The notes under the pieces were generated by a model. The model did not search any database. It was not told the DNA's origin and worked only from the letters and a program-made list of their open reading frames with translations. DNA of 64,000 nucleotides from Brevibacterium sp. W7.2 (lineage in GTDB: Bacteria > Actinomycetota > Actinomycetes > Actinomycetales > Brevibacteriaceae), in assembly GCF_018137945.1 (NCBI RefSeq), contig NZ_CP073089.1, positions 1,302,001 to 1,366,000 of the forward strand, given 5' to 3'. Numbering within the stretch: the first letter of the stretch is position 1; each line of letters begins with the position of its first letter. Positions 46,114-52,693 of the stretch are shown one piece after another. A program made the translations under genes and the position numbers.

Positions 46114-46503
46114 CTACAGGTAGCGACACACCTGATCGGCGCTGCAGGTCTCCGGCTCGGGGTGCGCTGCATCGTCCCGGAGGTCCGTGATGGTGTCGCG
46201 CAGTGCGGACAGCTGGGAGATCTGCTGCTCGATGTCGTGCAGGCGCGCGTCGAGCAGGTCGCGCACGTTGTCGCACGGGGCACGTCCGGCGTCGCGGATG
46301 TCCATGATCTGGCGGATCTGGGCGAGGGTGAGGCCGGCGGCCTGGCCGCGGTGGACGAAGTCGACACGTGCGATCGCGTCCGGCGGGTAGTCACGGTACC
46401 CCGACGACGTCCTCCCGGGCGGCGGTAGCAGCCCCTGCTCCTCGTAGAACCTCAGGGTCTTGGCCGTGGTGCCGGCCGCCTGTGCGAGCTCCCCGATCTT
46501 CAC
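46114..46503 (-). CDS. merR: MerR family metal-responsive regulator
   Basis: 129 residues from GTG: winged helix IGELAQAAGTTAKTLRFYEEQGLL (within family limits) with RTSSGYRDY, a long dimer helix, and three cysteines (APCDN, ETCSADQVC) in the arrangement of mercury/metal sensing MerR proteins, spaced x42 and x5. It is divergent from merA and shares its promoter region, so it should hold that promoter and activate it on Hg(II) binding. ZntR/CadR-like specificity is the alternative, but the flanking merA and merB favour mercury. Confidence 0.88.
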   Translation of the reverse strand: MKIGELAQAAGTTAKTLRFYEEQGLLPPPGRTSSGYRDYPPDAIARVDFVHRGQAAGLTLAQIRQIMDIRDAGRAPCDNVRDLLDARLHDIEQQISQLSALRDTITDLRDDAAHPEPETCSADQVCRYL

Positions 46504-46532
46504 GCCGTCCTCCGATCGTGTCGCGGCCGTAC

Positions 46533-46567
46533 TTGACCTTCCCCTGTACTGGAAGGTCCAGCATAGT
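46533..46567 (+). promoter_or_regulatory. MerR-type operator/promoter of the mer operon
   Basis: TTGACC (46533-46538) is followed by the dyad GACCTTCC-cctgtact-GGAAGGTC (46535-46558) lying in a long spacer before a -10-like CATAGT (46562-46567). An 8-bp dyad between over-spaced -35 and -10 elements is the hallmark of MerR-family promoters. Confidence 0.75.
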
Positions 46568-46607
46568 TGATGACGGAACAGAAGACCAAGGACTGACAGG
46601 AGCAGGG

Positions 46608-48029
46608 ATGCCTACGAAGTACGACCTCGCCATCATCGGATCGGGCGGCGGAGCGTTCGCCGCCGCGATCCGTGCGAACACGCTCGGCAAGTCGGTGGTG
46701 ATGATCGAGCGCGGAACCTTCGGCGGCACGTGCGTGAACACCGGCTGCGTGCCGTCGAAGGCGCTCATCGCCGCCGCCGAGGCCCGCCACGTCGCCATGG
46801 ACGCGTCTGGTCGGTTCCCGGGCATCGTCGCGGCCGCGGAACCGGTGGACATGCCGGCGCTGATCGGGAGCAAGCAGGACCTGGTCGAGAGCCTGCGAGG
46901 CGAGAAGTACGTCGATGTCGCCGAGGCGTACGGATGGCACGTCCGCAAGGGCGACGCCTCGTTCGCCGGCACCCCCGACGCGCCGGTCCTGGAGGTCGTC
47001 GGACCCGACGGGGCCGTCGGGACCATCGAGGCTGACCATTACCTGGTCGCGACCGGATCCCGGCCATGGGCCCCGCCGATCGAGGGCCTGGAAGAGGCCG
47101 GGTACCTGACCTCGACCACGGCGATGGAGCTGACGGCGGTGCCGAAGTCGCTGCTGGTGCTCGGCGGCGGCTACGTGGCGCTGGAGCAGGCCCAGCTGTA
47201 TGCGCGTCTCGGGGCGAAGGTGACCCTGCTGGTCCGTTCCCGGCTGGCGTCGAAGGAGGAGCTGGAGGTGTCCAATGCCCTGGCCGAGGTCTTCTCCGAC
47301 GAGGGCATCCGAGTGGTCCGCCGAGTGGTCCCGACCCGCGTCGCCCGCGACGCGGACGGACAGGTCGTCGTCACCGCCGACGTGTCCGGCGGATCGCAGG
47401 ACTTCCGCGCCGACCAGGTTCTGGTCGCGCTCGGCCGACGGCCGGTCACCGAGGGACTCAACCTCGAGGCGGTGGAGGTGAAGACTGGCGACGCCGGGCA
47501 GATCGTCGTCTCTGACCAGCTGCAGTCGTCCAACCCCCGGGTCTGGGCCGCGGGGGACGTCACCGGGCACCCCGAGTTCGTCTATGTCGCCGCCCACCAC
47601 GGCACCCTCGTGGCTGAGAACGCGTTCACAGATGCCCAAAAGCCGGTGGACTACGCGAGGCTGCCCCGGGTGACGTTCACCTCTCCTGCCATCGGCGCGG
47701 TCGGGATGACCGAGAAGCAGGTCCTCGAGGCGGGGATCCGCTGCGACTGCCGCGTCCTGCCCCTGCACTACGTGCCCCGCGCGCTGGTCAATCGCGACAC
47801 CCGCGGCTTCATCAAGATGGTCGCCGACGCGGACACCGGGGAGATCCTGGGGCTGACCGCGGTCGCCAAGGACGCGGGGGAGCTGGCCGCCGCCGGGGTC
47901 CACGTGCTCGGCAAGACCATCGCCGAGGTCGCCGACGCCTGGGCTCCGTACCTGACCATGGCCGAGGGCATCCGGATCGCCGCCAAGGCCTTCACCACCG
48001 ACGTCTCGAAGCTCTCCTGCTGCGCGTGA
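46608..48029 (+). CDS. merA: Mercuric reductase
   Basis: A 473-residue flavin disulfide reductase that reduces Hg(II) to volatile Hg(0) with NADPH. FAD motif AIIGSGGGAFAAAIRA, redox pair Cys42/Cys47 in GGTCVNTGCVPSKALI, second nucleotide motif LLVLGGGYVALEQAQL, and the C-terminal vicinal cysteines SCCA (471-472) that hand Hg to the active site. There is no N-terminal HMA (MerP-like) domain. ATG with AGGAGCAGG upstream. First gene of the operon. Confidence 0.94.
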   Translation: MPTKYDLAIIGSGGGAFAAAIRANTLGKSVVMIERGTFGGTCVNTGCVPSKALIAAAEARHVAMDASGRFPGIVAAAEPVDMPALIGSKQDLVESLRGEKYVDVAEAYGWHVRKGDASFAGTPDAPVLEVVGPDGAVGTIEADHYLVATGSRPWAPPIEGLEEAGYLTSTTAMELTAVPKSLLVLGGGYVALEQAQLYARLGAKVTLLVRSRLASKEELEVSNALAEVFSDEGIRVVRRVVPTRVARDADGQVVVTADVSGGSQDFRADQVLVALGRRPVTEGLNLEAVEVKTGDAGQIVVSDQLQSSNPRVWAAGDVTGHPEFVYVAAHHGTLVAENAFTDAQKPVDYARLPRVTFTSPAIGAVGMTEKQVLEAGIRCDCRVLPLHYVPRALVNRDTRGFIKMVADADTGEILGLTAVAKDAGELAAAGVHVLGKTIAEVADAWAPYLTMAEGIRIAAKAFTTDVSKLSCCA

Positions 48030-48078
48030 GAACCCCGCGACAGTACACCGCCCGCATTCAGAACTGGAGGAACCCGCA

Positions 48079-48741
48079 ATGTCCGACCTCAGTAAGCAAC
48101 TTCCCGAGCGGCTCGGCCGCACCGAGGAGACGGGTCTCGACCCCGGCCTGCTCGTCCCGCTGCTTCGGCTTCTCGCCGACGGCGATCCCGTCACGGTCGA
48201 GCAGCTCGCCACGGCCGCGGGCCGCACACCCGAGCAGGTCAGGACCAGGCTGGCAGCGGTGCCCGACACCGAGTACGACGACCTGGGTCGGATCGTCGGC
48301 CAGGGCCTCACCCTGCGGCCCACCCCGCACCGGTTCACCGCGTCAGGAGAAGGGCTCTACACCTGGTGCGCGCTGGACACCCTGGTCTTCCCGGCGCTTC
48401 TCGGCCGCCCAGCGCGCGTGGAGTCGGTCTCCCCGGCCAGCGGCGAGATGATCCGCGTCGCCGTCGATCCGGTCGCCGGAGCCATAAGCATCGAGCCCGC
48501 CACTGCCGTGGTCTCGCTGATGAATCCGGACCAGATCACCTCGATCCGATCGTCGTTCTGCAACCAGGTGCACTACTTCACCTCTGTTGGCGACGCTGCC
48601 GAGTGGCTCGCCGAGCATCCCGGGGCCGAGGCGGTGCCGGTGGCCGAGGCGCATCGGATCGGAGCCGAACTCGCCGCGCGCCTGCTCGACCGGTCCCAGG
48701 GTGATGTCTCGGCGGCCGACGACTGCCGCCGCTGCTGCTGA
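48079..48741 (+). CDS. merB: Alkylmercury (organomercurial) lyase
   Basis: 220 residues; MerB cleaves C-Hg bonds and passes Hg(II) to MerA. The catalytic residues are Cys97 and Asp100 (WCALDTLVF) and Cys161 (SSFCNQVHYFTS), at the spacing of the R831b enzyme (C96, D99, C159). A winged-helix-like N-terminal region precedes. The extra tail ends DDCRRCC, not part of the usual fold and rich in thiols. Ribosome site ACTGGAGGAA. Confidence 0.93.
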   Translation: MSDLSKQLPERLGRTEETGLDPGLLVPLLRLLADGDPVTVEQLATAAGRTPEQVRTRLAAVPDTEYDDLGRIVGQGLTLRPTPHRFTASGEGLYTWCALDTLVFPALLGRPARVESVSPASGEMIRVAVDPVAGAISIEPATAVVSLMNPDQITSIRSSFCNQVHYFTSVGDAAEWLAEHPGAEAVPVAEAHRIGAELAARLLDRSQGDVSAADDCRRCC

Positions 48742-48770
48742 CCCAAGACTTCGAGAGATTCGAGATACAG

Positions 48771-49067
48771 ATGACATCAGAACACTATGACCGGCCAGGT
48801 GGCGGAGGCCTGCTCTTCGGGGCAGGAGCCGTGCTGCTCATGGCCCTCTGCTGCGCACTGCCACTGCTCATAGCCGGGGGAGTGCTCGCCGGCGTCGGAG
48901 GCCTCCTCGGCAACCCCTGGGTGATCGGCGCGGGCATCGCGCTCGTCGCGCTCGTCCTGCTGGTCGTCGCCCGTCGCCGAGCCCACCACGGCCGCACCGG
49001 ACCCGACTGCTGCCCGACCACCGACCCCGCCCAGCCCGCAGACCCGAAGGACGACCAGAACCGATGA
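48771..49067 (+). CDS. Small membrane protein with paired cysteines, probable mercury-handling protein
   Basis: 98 residues, two membrane segments: LLFGAGAVLLMALCCALPLL, with Cys27-Cys28 inside the helix, and WVIGAGIALVALVLLVVARR. A second pair Cys80-Cys81 (GPDCCPTT) is in the cytoplasmic or outer tail. A CC pair in the first helix is how MerT, MerC and MerF take up Hg(II), so transport is likely. I do not recognise a named family. Its stop overlaps the next gene as ATGA. Confidence 0.65.
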   Translation: MTSEHYDRPGGGGLLFGAGAVLLMALCCALPLLIAGGVLAGVGGLLGNPWVIGAGIALVALVLLVVARRRAHHGRTGPDCCPTTDPAQPADPKDDQNR

Positions 49068-49591
49068 CGATATCCCTCACCCGCCGCACAACCCTTTCGC
49101 TCGCAGGCCTCCTGCTCGCAGGGCCGCTGACCTTGACCGCCTGTGGTAGCGCCGACGAGGACGGGTCCTCCGCGGACGCCGGCTCGCCCGCACCCGTGAC
49201 CAGTATCGACGGCCAGCAGGTCAGCCTGCCAGCCGCTGGGAAGCCCACCGCCGTGTTCTTCTTCTCCGTCGGCTGCGGCGAATGCGTCGGCGGCGTCCGG
49301 TCCCTCGGTGAAGCCGCCGCCAGCGCCGAGGACAACGGCACTGATGCACAGTTCCTCGCCGTCGACATGGATCCGCGCGAGCCCAAGGAGACCATTGAGG
49401 GCTTCATGGAGTACGTCGAGGCCGAACACGTCCCCGCCGCCATCGACGAGGGCGCGGTCCTGTCGCAGCGCTTCGACGTCGCCGCGCTGTCCACCCTGAT
49501 CATCGTCGACGCCGACGGCAAGGTGACATTCCGCGCCACCGACCCCGCCGCCGACACGATCGTCGCCGAGCTCGAGAAGGCCGGGGCCTGA
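49064..49591 (+). CDS. Thioredoxin-like lipoprotein in the mer operon
   Basis: 175 residues; a lipoprotein signal with twin arginines near the start (LTRRTTLSLAGLLLAG) and lipobox Cys27 (LTAC). The thioredoxin-like fold carries the redox or metal pair Cys71/Cys74 in VGCGECVGG, then QFLAVDMDPREPKE and a cis-proline-like region LSTLIIVDADGK. It would face outside, anchored to the membrane. Next to a CC transporter and CcdA it could bind Hg(II) as a MerP substitute or be kept reduced by CcdA. Confidence 0.75.
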   Translation: MTISLTRRTTLSLAGLLLAGPLTLTACGSADEDGSSADAGSPAPVTSIDGQQVSLPAAGKPTAVFFFSVGCGECVGGVRSLGEAAASAEDNGTDAQFLAVDMDPREPKETIEGFMEYVEAEHVPAAIDEGAVLSQRFDVAALSTLIIVDADGKVTFRATDPAADTIVAELEKAGA

Positions 49592-49594
49592 GCC

Positions 49595-50488
49595 ATGGGT
49601 GGACTTCTCGCGCTCGCTTTCGCCGCCGGGATGATCGCCCCGGTCAATCCCTGCGGCTTTGCCCTGCTCCCGGCGTGGATCACCCACGCGCTCGGGGACG
49701 CCTCCTCCTCCCCGGCACCGGTGCGACTCCTGCGGTCGCTGCGTGCCGGCGTCGCGGTGACCATCGGGTTCGCGGGAACGCTCGCGCTGGCAGGCATCGC
49801 TGTGAGCGCCGGAGCGCGGAGCCTGATCCAGGCCGCTCCCGTGCTGGGGCTCGCCGTCGGCGTCGTGCTCGTCCTGTTCGGCGCGGCGATGCTGACAGGC
49901 CGGTCTTTCTCGCTCCGACTGCCCAGCATCCCTTCCCGAGTCACGGACCGCCCTCCGAGCACCGCACGCATGGTCCTCTTCGGGGTCGGCTACGCCGTGG
50001 CGTCGCTGTCGTGCACCTTCGGCGTACTCCTGGCCGTCATCGCGCAGGCCCAGGCCACAGCCAGCTTCGCAGGGCTGCTCCTCGTGTTCGGCGTGTACGC
50101 CGCGGGCTCTGCCACCGTCTTGCTGATCGTCGCCGTTGCCGCCGCCGCAGCAGGTTCGGCGCTGTCGCGACGCATCGCATCGCTGGCGCGCTATGGGCCC
50201 AGGATTACTGCCTTCGTCCTCGTACTCACCGGTGCCTATCTGGCCTGGTACTGGTACCCGGCCGCCACCGGCGACGCTGCCGCCTCCAGTCGCACCAACG
50301 CCGTCGCCGGAGTCGCCACTGCGGTGTCGGGCTGGGTCCAAGGACACGTCGGTGTCGTCACCGGAGTGTCCGTCGCCGCCGTGATCGTCGTGCTGCTGAT
50401 CGGGACCCTCAGCCGTCGCCGCCGTGATCGTCGTGCTGCTGATCGGGACCCTCAGCCGTCGCCGCCGCGCCAGCCTCCGGAAGACTGA
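49595..50488 (+). CDS. CcdA/DsbD-like transmembrane thiol carrier, C-terminus shifted by a duplication
   Basis: 297 residues with about six membrane segments. The reactive cysteines are Cys20 in PVNPCGFALLP and Cys140 in SLSCTFGVLL, the two CcdA motifs, so it should carry electrons from cytoplasmic thioredoxin to an outside thiol protein, here most simply the lipoprotein just upstream. A 43-bp tandem duplication (50370-50455) near the end changes frame: the present tail is RDRRAADRDPQPSPPRQPPED. Without it the gene would run to 50553-50555 and end with a tail containing EADCCAPEPARS. The last transmembrane helix is before the duplication and intact. Confidence 0.82.
   Translation: MGGLLALAFAAGMIAPVNPCGFALLPAWITHALGDASSSPAPVRLLRSLRAGVAVTIGFAGTLALAGIAVSAGARSLIQAAPVLGLAVGVVLVLFGAAMLTGRSFSLRLPSIPSRVTDRPPSTARMVLFGVGYAVASLSCTFGVLLAVIAQAQATASFAGLLLVFGVYAAGSATVLLIVAVAAAAAGSALSRRIASLARYGPRITAFVLVLTGAYLAWYWYPAATGDAAASSRTNAVAGVATAVSGWVQGHVGVVTGVSVAAVIVVLLIGTLSRRRRDRRAADRDPQPSPPRQPPED
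50370..50467 (+). repeat. 43-bp perfect tandem duplication in the ccdA-like gene
   Basis: 50370-50412 and 50413-50455 are identical; a third partial copy of 12 bases follows (50456-50467). The unit is not a multiple of three and therefore frameshifts the gene. Confidence 0.93.
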
Positions 50489-50570
50489 GGCAGACTGCTG
50501 CGCCCCGGAGCCAGCGCGCTCTGCCGACGACCGGCAGAGCGCAGAAACCGAGTGACCACAACCCTGGCCG

Positions 50571-50910
50571 ATGGCCGTGGACGAATGGCTCGACGTCGCC
50601 GCCTCGGCAGAGCGCCACGGCTGCAGCAAGAGCATCTGGCGGCGCGTCTGGCAGGGCAGGCTCCCCGCCCGTACCGAGAAGGTGGACGGCCGCGACGGAC
50701 GCATGGTCATCAAGACGCTGATCCGGGTCTCCGACCTGGACCCGGGCGTTCGGCCTGACCGCGCACGCCGAGCACGTCCGGAAGATCCGCCAGGCCGCGC
50801 CGCCGCTGACGCGGGAGCAGACGACGTTCATCGCCAAGGTCTTCACGGACCACCTGCTCGAACAGGACGCCAAGAGAAGAAGAGAAGGGGAGGCCGGGAC
50901 TGCGTCGTAG
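50571..50910 (+). pseudogene. Frameshifted small DNA-binding (excisionase/HTH-like) gene
   Basis: The first frame gives EWLDVAASAERHGCSKSIWRR and VWQGRLPARTEKVDG, similar to helix-turn-helix/excisionase-type domains. Near 50740 sense moves to the +1 frame, GLTAHAEHVRKIRQAAPPL and FTDHLLEQDAK, ending at TAG 50908-50910. Both halves look coding, so one gene was broken by an indel. It is the only sign of a mobility-type gene in the island. The name is tentative. Confidence 0.45.
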
Positions 50911-51078
50911 CCGACGCAGTGCCCATCTTCGTTGGCGGAGGCGTCCTGTGCGCACGGTCACGGATGCCCGATTCTTCCTTCGACCGGGCCGTTGACATGT
51001 TGAAGTCCTGAGGCCGTACTCTGGTGTGTAGGCAGTGCGCGTCCTTCACGCGTCGTCGCACCGTGAAGTATCCTCTGA

Positions 51079-51091
51079 CCAGCGGAAACGC
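51079..51091. repeat. 13-bp direct repeat, copy 2
   Basis: CCAGCGGAAACGC matches the end of mutM2 (45771-45783). Here it is centred in the inverted arms CCTCTGA (51072-51078) and TCAGAGG (51097-51103). It lies 39 bases before the mutM 3' remnant. Confidence 0.55.
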
Positions 51092-51130
51092 CACCTTCAG
51101 AGGCTCCCAGTTTTTCAATGTATCTATCGT

Positions 51131-51283
51131 GGGAAGTCGGGGTACTTCGACCGCTCGCTGCTCGTCTACGGCCGCGGCGGTCAGGAATGCGTGCGCTGCG
51201 GCGGGGAGATCGCGAAACTCACCGTCGCCGGTCGCGGGAGTCACTTCTGTCCGAACTGCCAGAAGCCGCCGCGGTACCGGTGA
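51131..51283 (+). pseudogene. mutM: Detached 3' end of native mutM (zinc finger)
   Basis: Fifty codons in good order: GKSGYFDRSLLVYGRGG, QECVRCGGEIAKL, TVAGRGSHFCPNCQK and stop. This is the MutM C-terminal zinc finger with all four cysteines, and it starts exactly where the disrupted copy stops (GESGYLD), 6.4 kb away. The sequence before it is unrelated to MutM, so it has no start of its own. Confidence 0.88.
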
Positions 51284-51441
51284 GCTGACGGGTGGGGCGT
51301 GTGCTCACGTCTGGTTCACCCGGGCTTGCTCATCTGCGGCGGTAGGATCCTGGCTGCCTCGCGGAGTATGTGCCATTTCTGGGCGCGTACTCGGTTGAGC
51401 CGTTTCCGGTCCGCGGTGGATGAGTTGCGGCGATTGCAGAG

Positions 51442-52428
51442 TCACCCTCGCCAAAGCTCGAGCGACTCCCAGTCGCTGGGTGCGCCCATCGAGGTGGTCG
51501 TCAAGGCGTGCGAAGACGGGAACTCACTCAGCAGTGTCGCCAGTCGGTTCGGCCAGTCGGTGCCGGGTACGATGGATGGCAGGAGGTACGCGATGACGGC
51601 GAGGGCATTGTAGGTGCCGAAGACCCCCTTCGCCGTCTGTTCCTCGCGGAGGTGATCGAGGGCAGGGATCTGTCCCGCCTTCGGGCGTGCAGGTGCGTGC
51701 TGGAGCTTTCTGTTGAACAGCCGAGAATGGTGCGCTGCGACGTTGCGGACGTAGTTGAGGCTGGCCAGCCAGCTGGTCATTATCTTCTTCGTTGGGACAC
51801 CGAATGCTAGGGCGATCTCCTCGGCGTCCTGCTGGTGCATGCCACGATAGAGGATGGACAGGTGCCCCAGCTCGAGGATCTCGGTGAGCGCCCACACCGG
51901 CATCCGGTCGTCGTATTTCGCTCGGAAGTGCTCGACGAACTGTTCGTCGGAACTGGCCTTCCGGTTGTTGATGCGCTGGAGCCACTGCACCTGCCTGCTG
52001 GGTGCGGGCTCGCGGGCATCTGTGCGCTCGGTGGTGAAGGCTTCAATGAAGCTGTCCGGGTCCTCGTAGGCAAACGGGGACCTCCTGCCGAGTACGTAGC
52101 CGATCCGCATACGGATCGCGACCTCGATACGCTCGACGCCGTCCATGACGAGCATCCGCAACCGCCTGTCGAAGTCGATGATCTCTTCGGCATGTTCAAG
52201 TCTCGTTCCCGCCCTGTATCTGCTGAGCACGCGGGTCCGCACGTTGTGCTCGCTGTCGATCCAAGTTTCTGACTCACGGAATGGGTAGAGGTAGCCGGTG
52301 AGGCGGTAGTAGCCGGTCGCCTCCAGGAGGGACGTTGCCCGGCCGCGGTCCTCGATCGTGATCCCGTGGCCCGCCAGTCGATCGATCTGTTCGTCGACGG
52401 AAAGCCACGGCTTCGCGTACTCCGCCAT
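51442..52428 (-). CDS. Abi family protein (AbiD/AbiF type)
   Basis: 328 residues of the Abi_2 family: PWLSVDEQIDRLAGHGITI, LEATGYYRLTGYLYPFR, IIDFDRRLRMLVMDGVERIEVAIR and near residues 228-240 RNVAAHHSRLFNR, a HEPN-type RNxxxH motif (R228, N229, H233) expected to act on RNA. Lactococcal members abort phage infection by killing or halting the infected cell. It has no visible antitoxin partner. It sits between two mutM 3' scars, in DNA of lower GC than its neighbours. Bases 51284-51441 after it hold no gene I can support. Confidence 0.85.
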   Translation of the reverse strand: MAEYAKPWLSVDEQIDRLAGHGITIEDRGRATSLLEATGYYRLTGYLYPFRESETWIDSEHNVRTRVLSRYRAGTRLEHAEEIIDFDRRLRMLVMDGVERIEVAIRMRIGYVLGRRSPFAYEDPDSFIEAFTTERTDAREPAPSRQVQWLQRINNRKASSDEQFVEHFRAKYDDRMPVWALTEILELGHLSILYRGMHQQDAEEIALAFGVPTKKIMTSWLASLNYVRNVAAHHSRLFNRKLQHAPARPKAGQIPALDHLREEQTAKGVFGTYNALAVIAYLLPSIVPGTDWPNRLATLLSEFPSSHALTTTSMGAPSDWESLELWRG

Positions 52429-52452
52429 AGTGACGTGATGGTCCTTCCTGCA

Positions 52453-52488
52453 AAGAAAATCAGCCCGCGCCTTGCGGCAACGGACTGA
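52453..52488 (-). terminator. Terminator-like hairpin in the 5' leader of the abi gene
   Basis: On the minus strand CAGTCCG...CGGGCTG (with an inner GCC/GGC) is followed by ATTTTCTTT. It lies between the probable -10 and the abi start 25 bases further, so it could stop transcription before the gene. Confidence 0.55.
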
Positions 52489-52502
52489 TCATGATGAAAC
52501 GA

Positions 52503-52508
52503 TTTTAG
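52503..52508 (-). promoter_or_regulatory. Probable -10 element of abi
   Basis: TAAAAT on the minus strand, about 75 bases before the abi start; no good -35 is seen. Confidence 0.35.
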
Positions 52509-52614
52509 CACGATGACTGATGCTCTGTTTCGACGGTGAGCAACGACGGCGTCGGCCGAGACTGTTGAATTTGTCCTCAGCGTGTCTGACTCCGCCCTAC
52601 CTTGGGTGCGCGTC

Positions 52615-52689
52615 GAATCCGGGTACTTCGACCGCTCGCTGCTCGTCAATGGCCGCGTCAGCCAGGAATGTGCGCTCTTCGGCGGGGAC
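52615..52689 (+). pseudogene. Decayed third copy of the mutM 3' segment
   Basis: Reads ESGYFDRSLLVNGRVSQECALFGGDW. Bases 52621-52647 are identical to 51140-51166, then similarity falls: the first zinc cysteine pair has become CALF and the rest is missing where the BCCT gene ends at 52694. It has no start or function. Confidence 0.8.
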
Positions 52690-52693
52690 TGGC

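Larger units (their letters stand above)
44748..52689. mobile_element. Composite genomic island inserted in mutM (mutM2, mer operon, abi)
   Basis: MutM coding stops at 44750 and its zinc-finger end resumes at 51131; a second, decayed copy of that end lies at 52615-52689. Between these scars are a complete foreign-type mutM, a mercury-resistance operon, an excisionase-like gene remnant and an Abi gene. No integrase or transposase is left in this span, so the island is fixed, uses a recombinase elsewhere, or lost it. Boundaries are inferred from gene disruption, not from comparison with an empty site. Confidence 0.7.

Noticed and set aside
48785-50713. Long minus-strand open frame opposite the mer operon end
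   Set aside because: Low-complexity shadow in high-GC DNA; all recognisable motifs are on the plus strand.
51092-51130. AGGCTCCCAGTTTTTCAATG as the end of an IS21-like element
   Set aside because: No matching second end or transposase was found nearby.
51284-51441. Short minus-strand peptide (RVRAQKWHILREAARILPP) after abi as a recombinase remnant
   Set aside because: Too short to assign and lacks catalytic residues; recorded only as unexplained.
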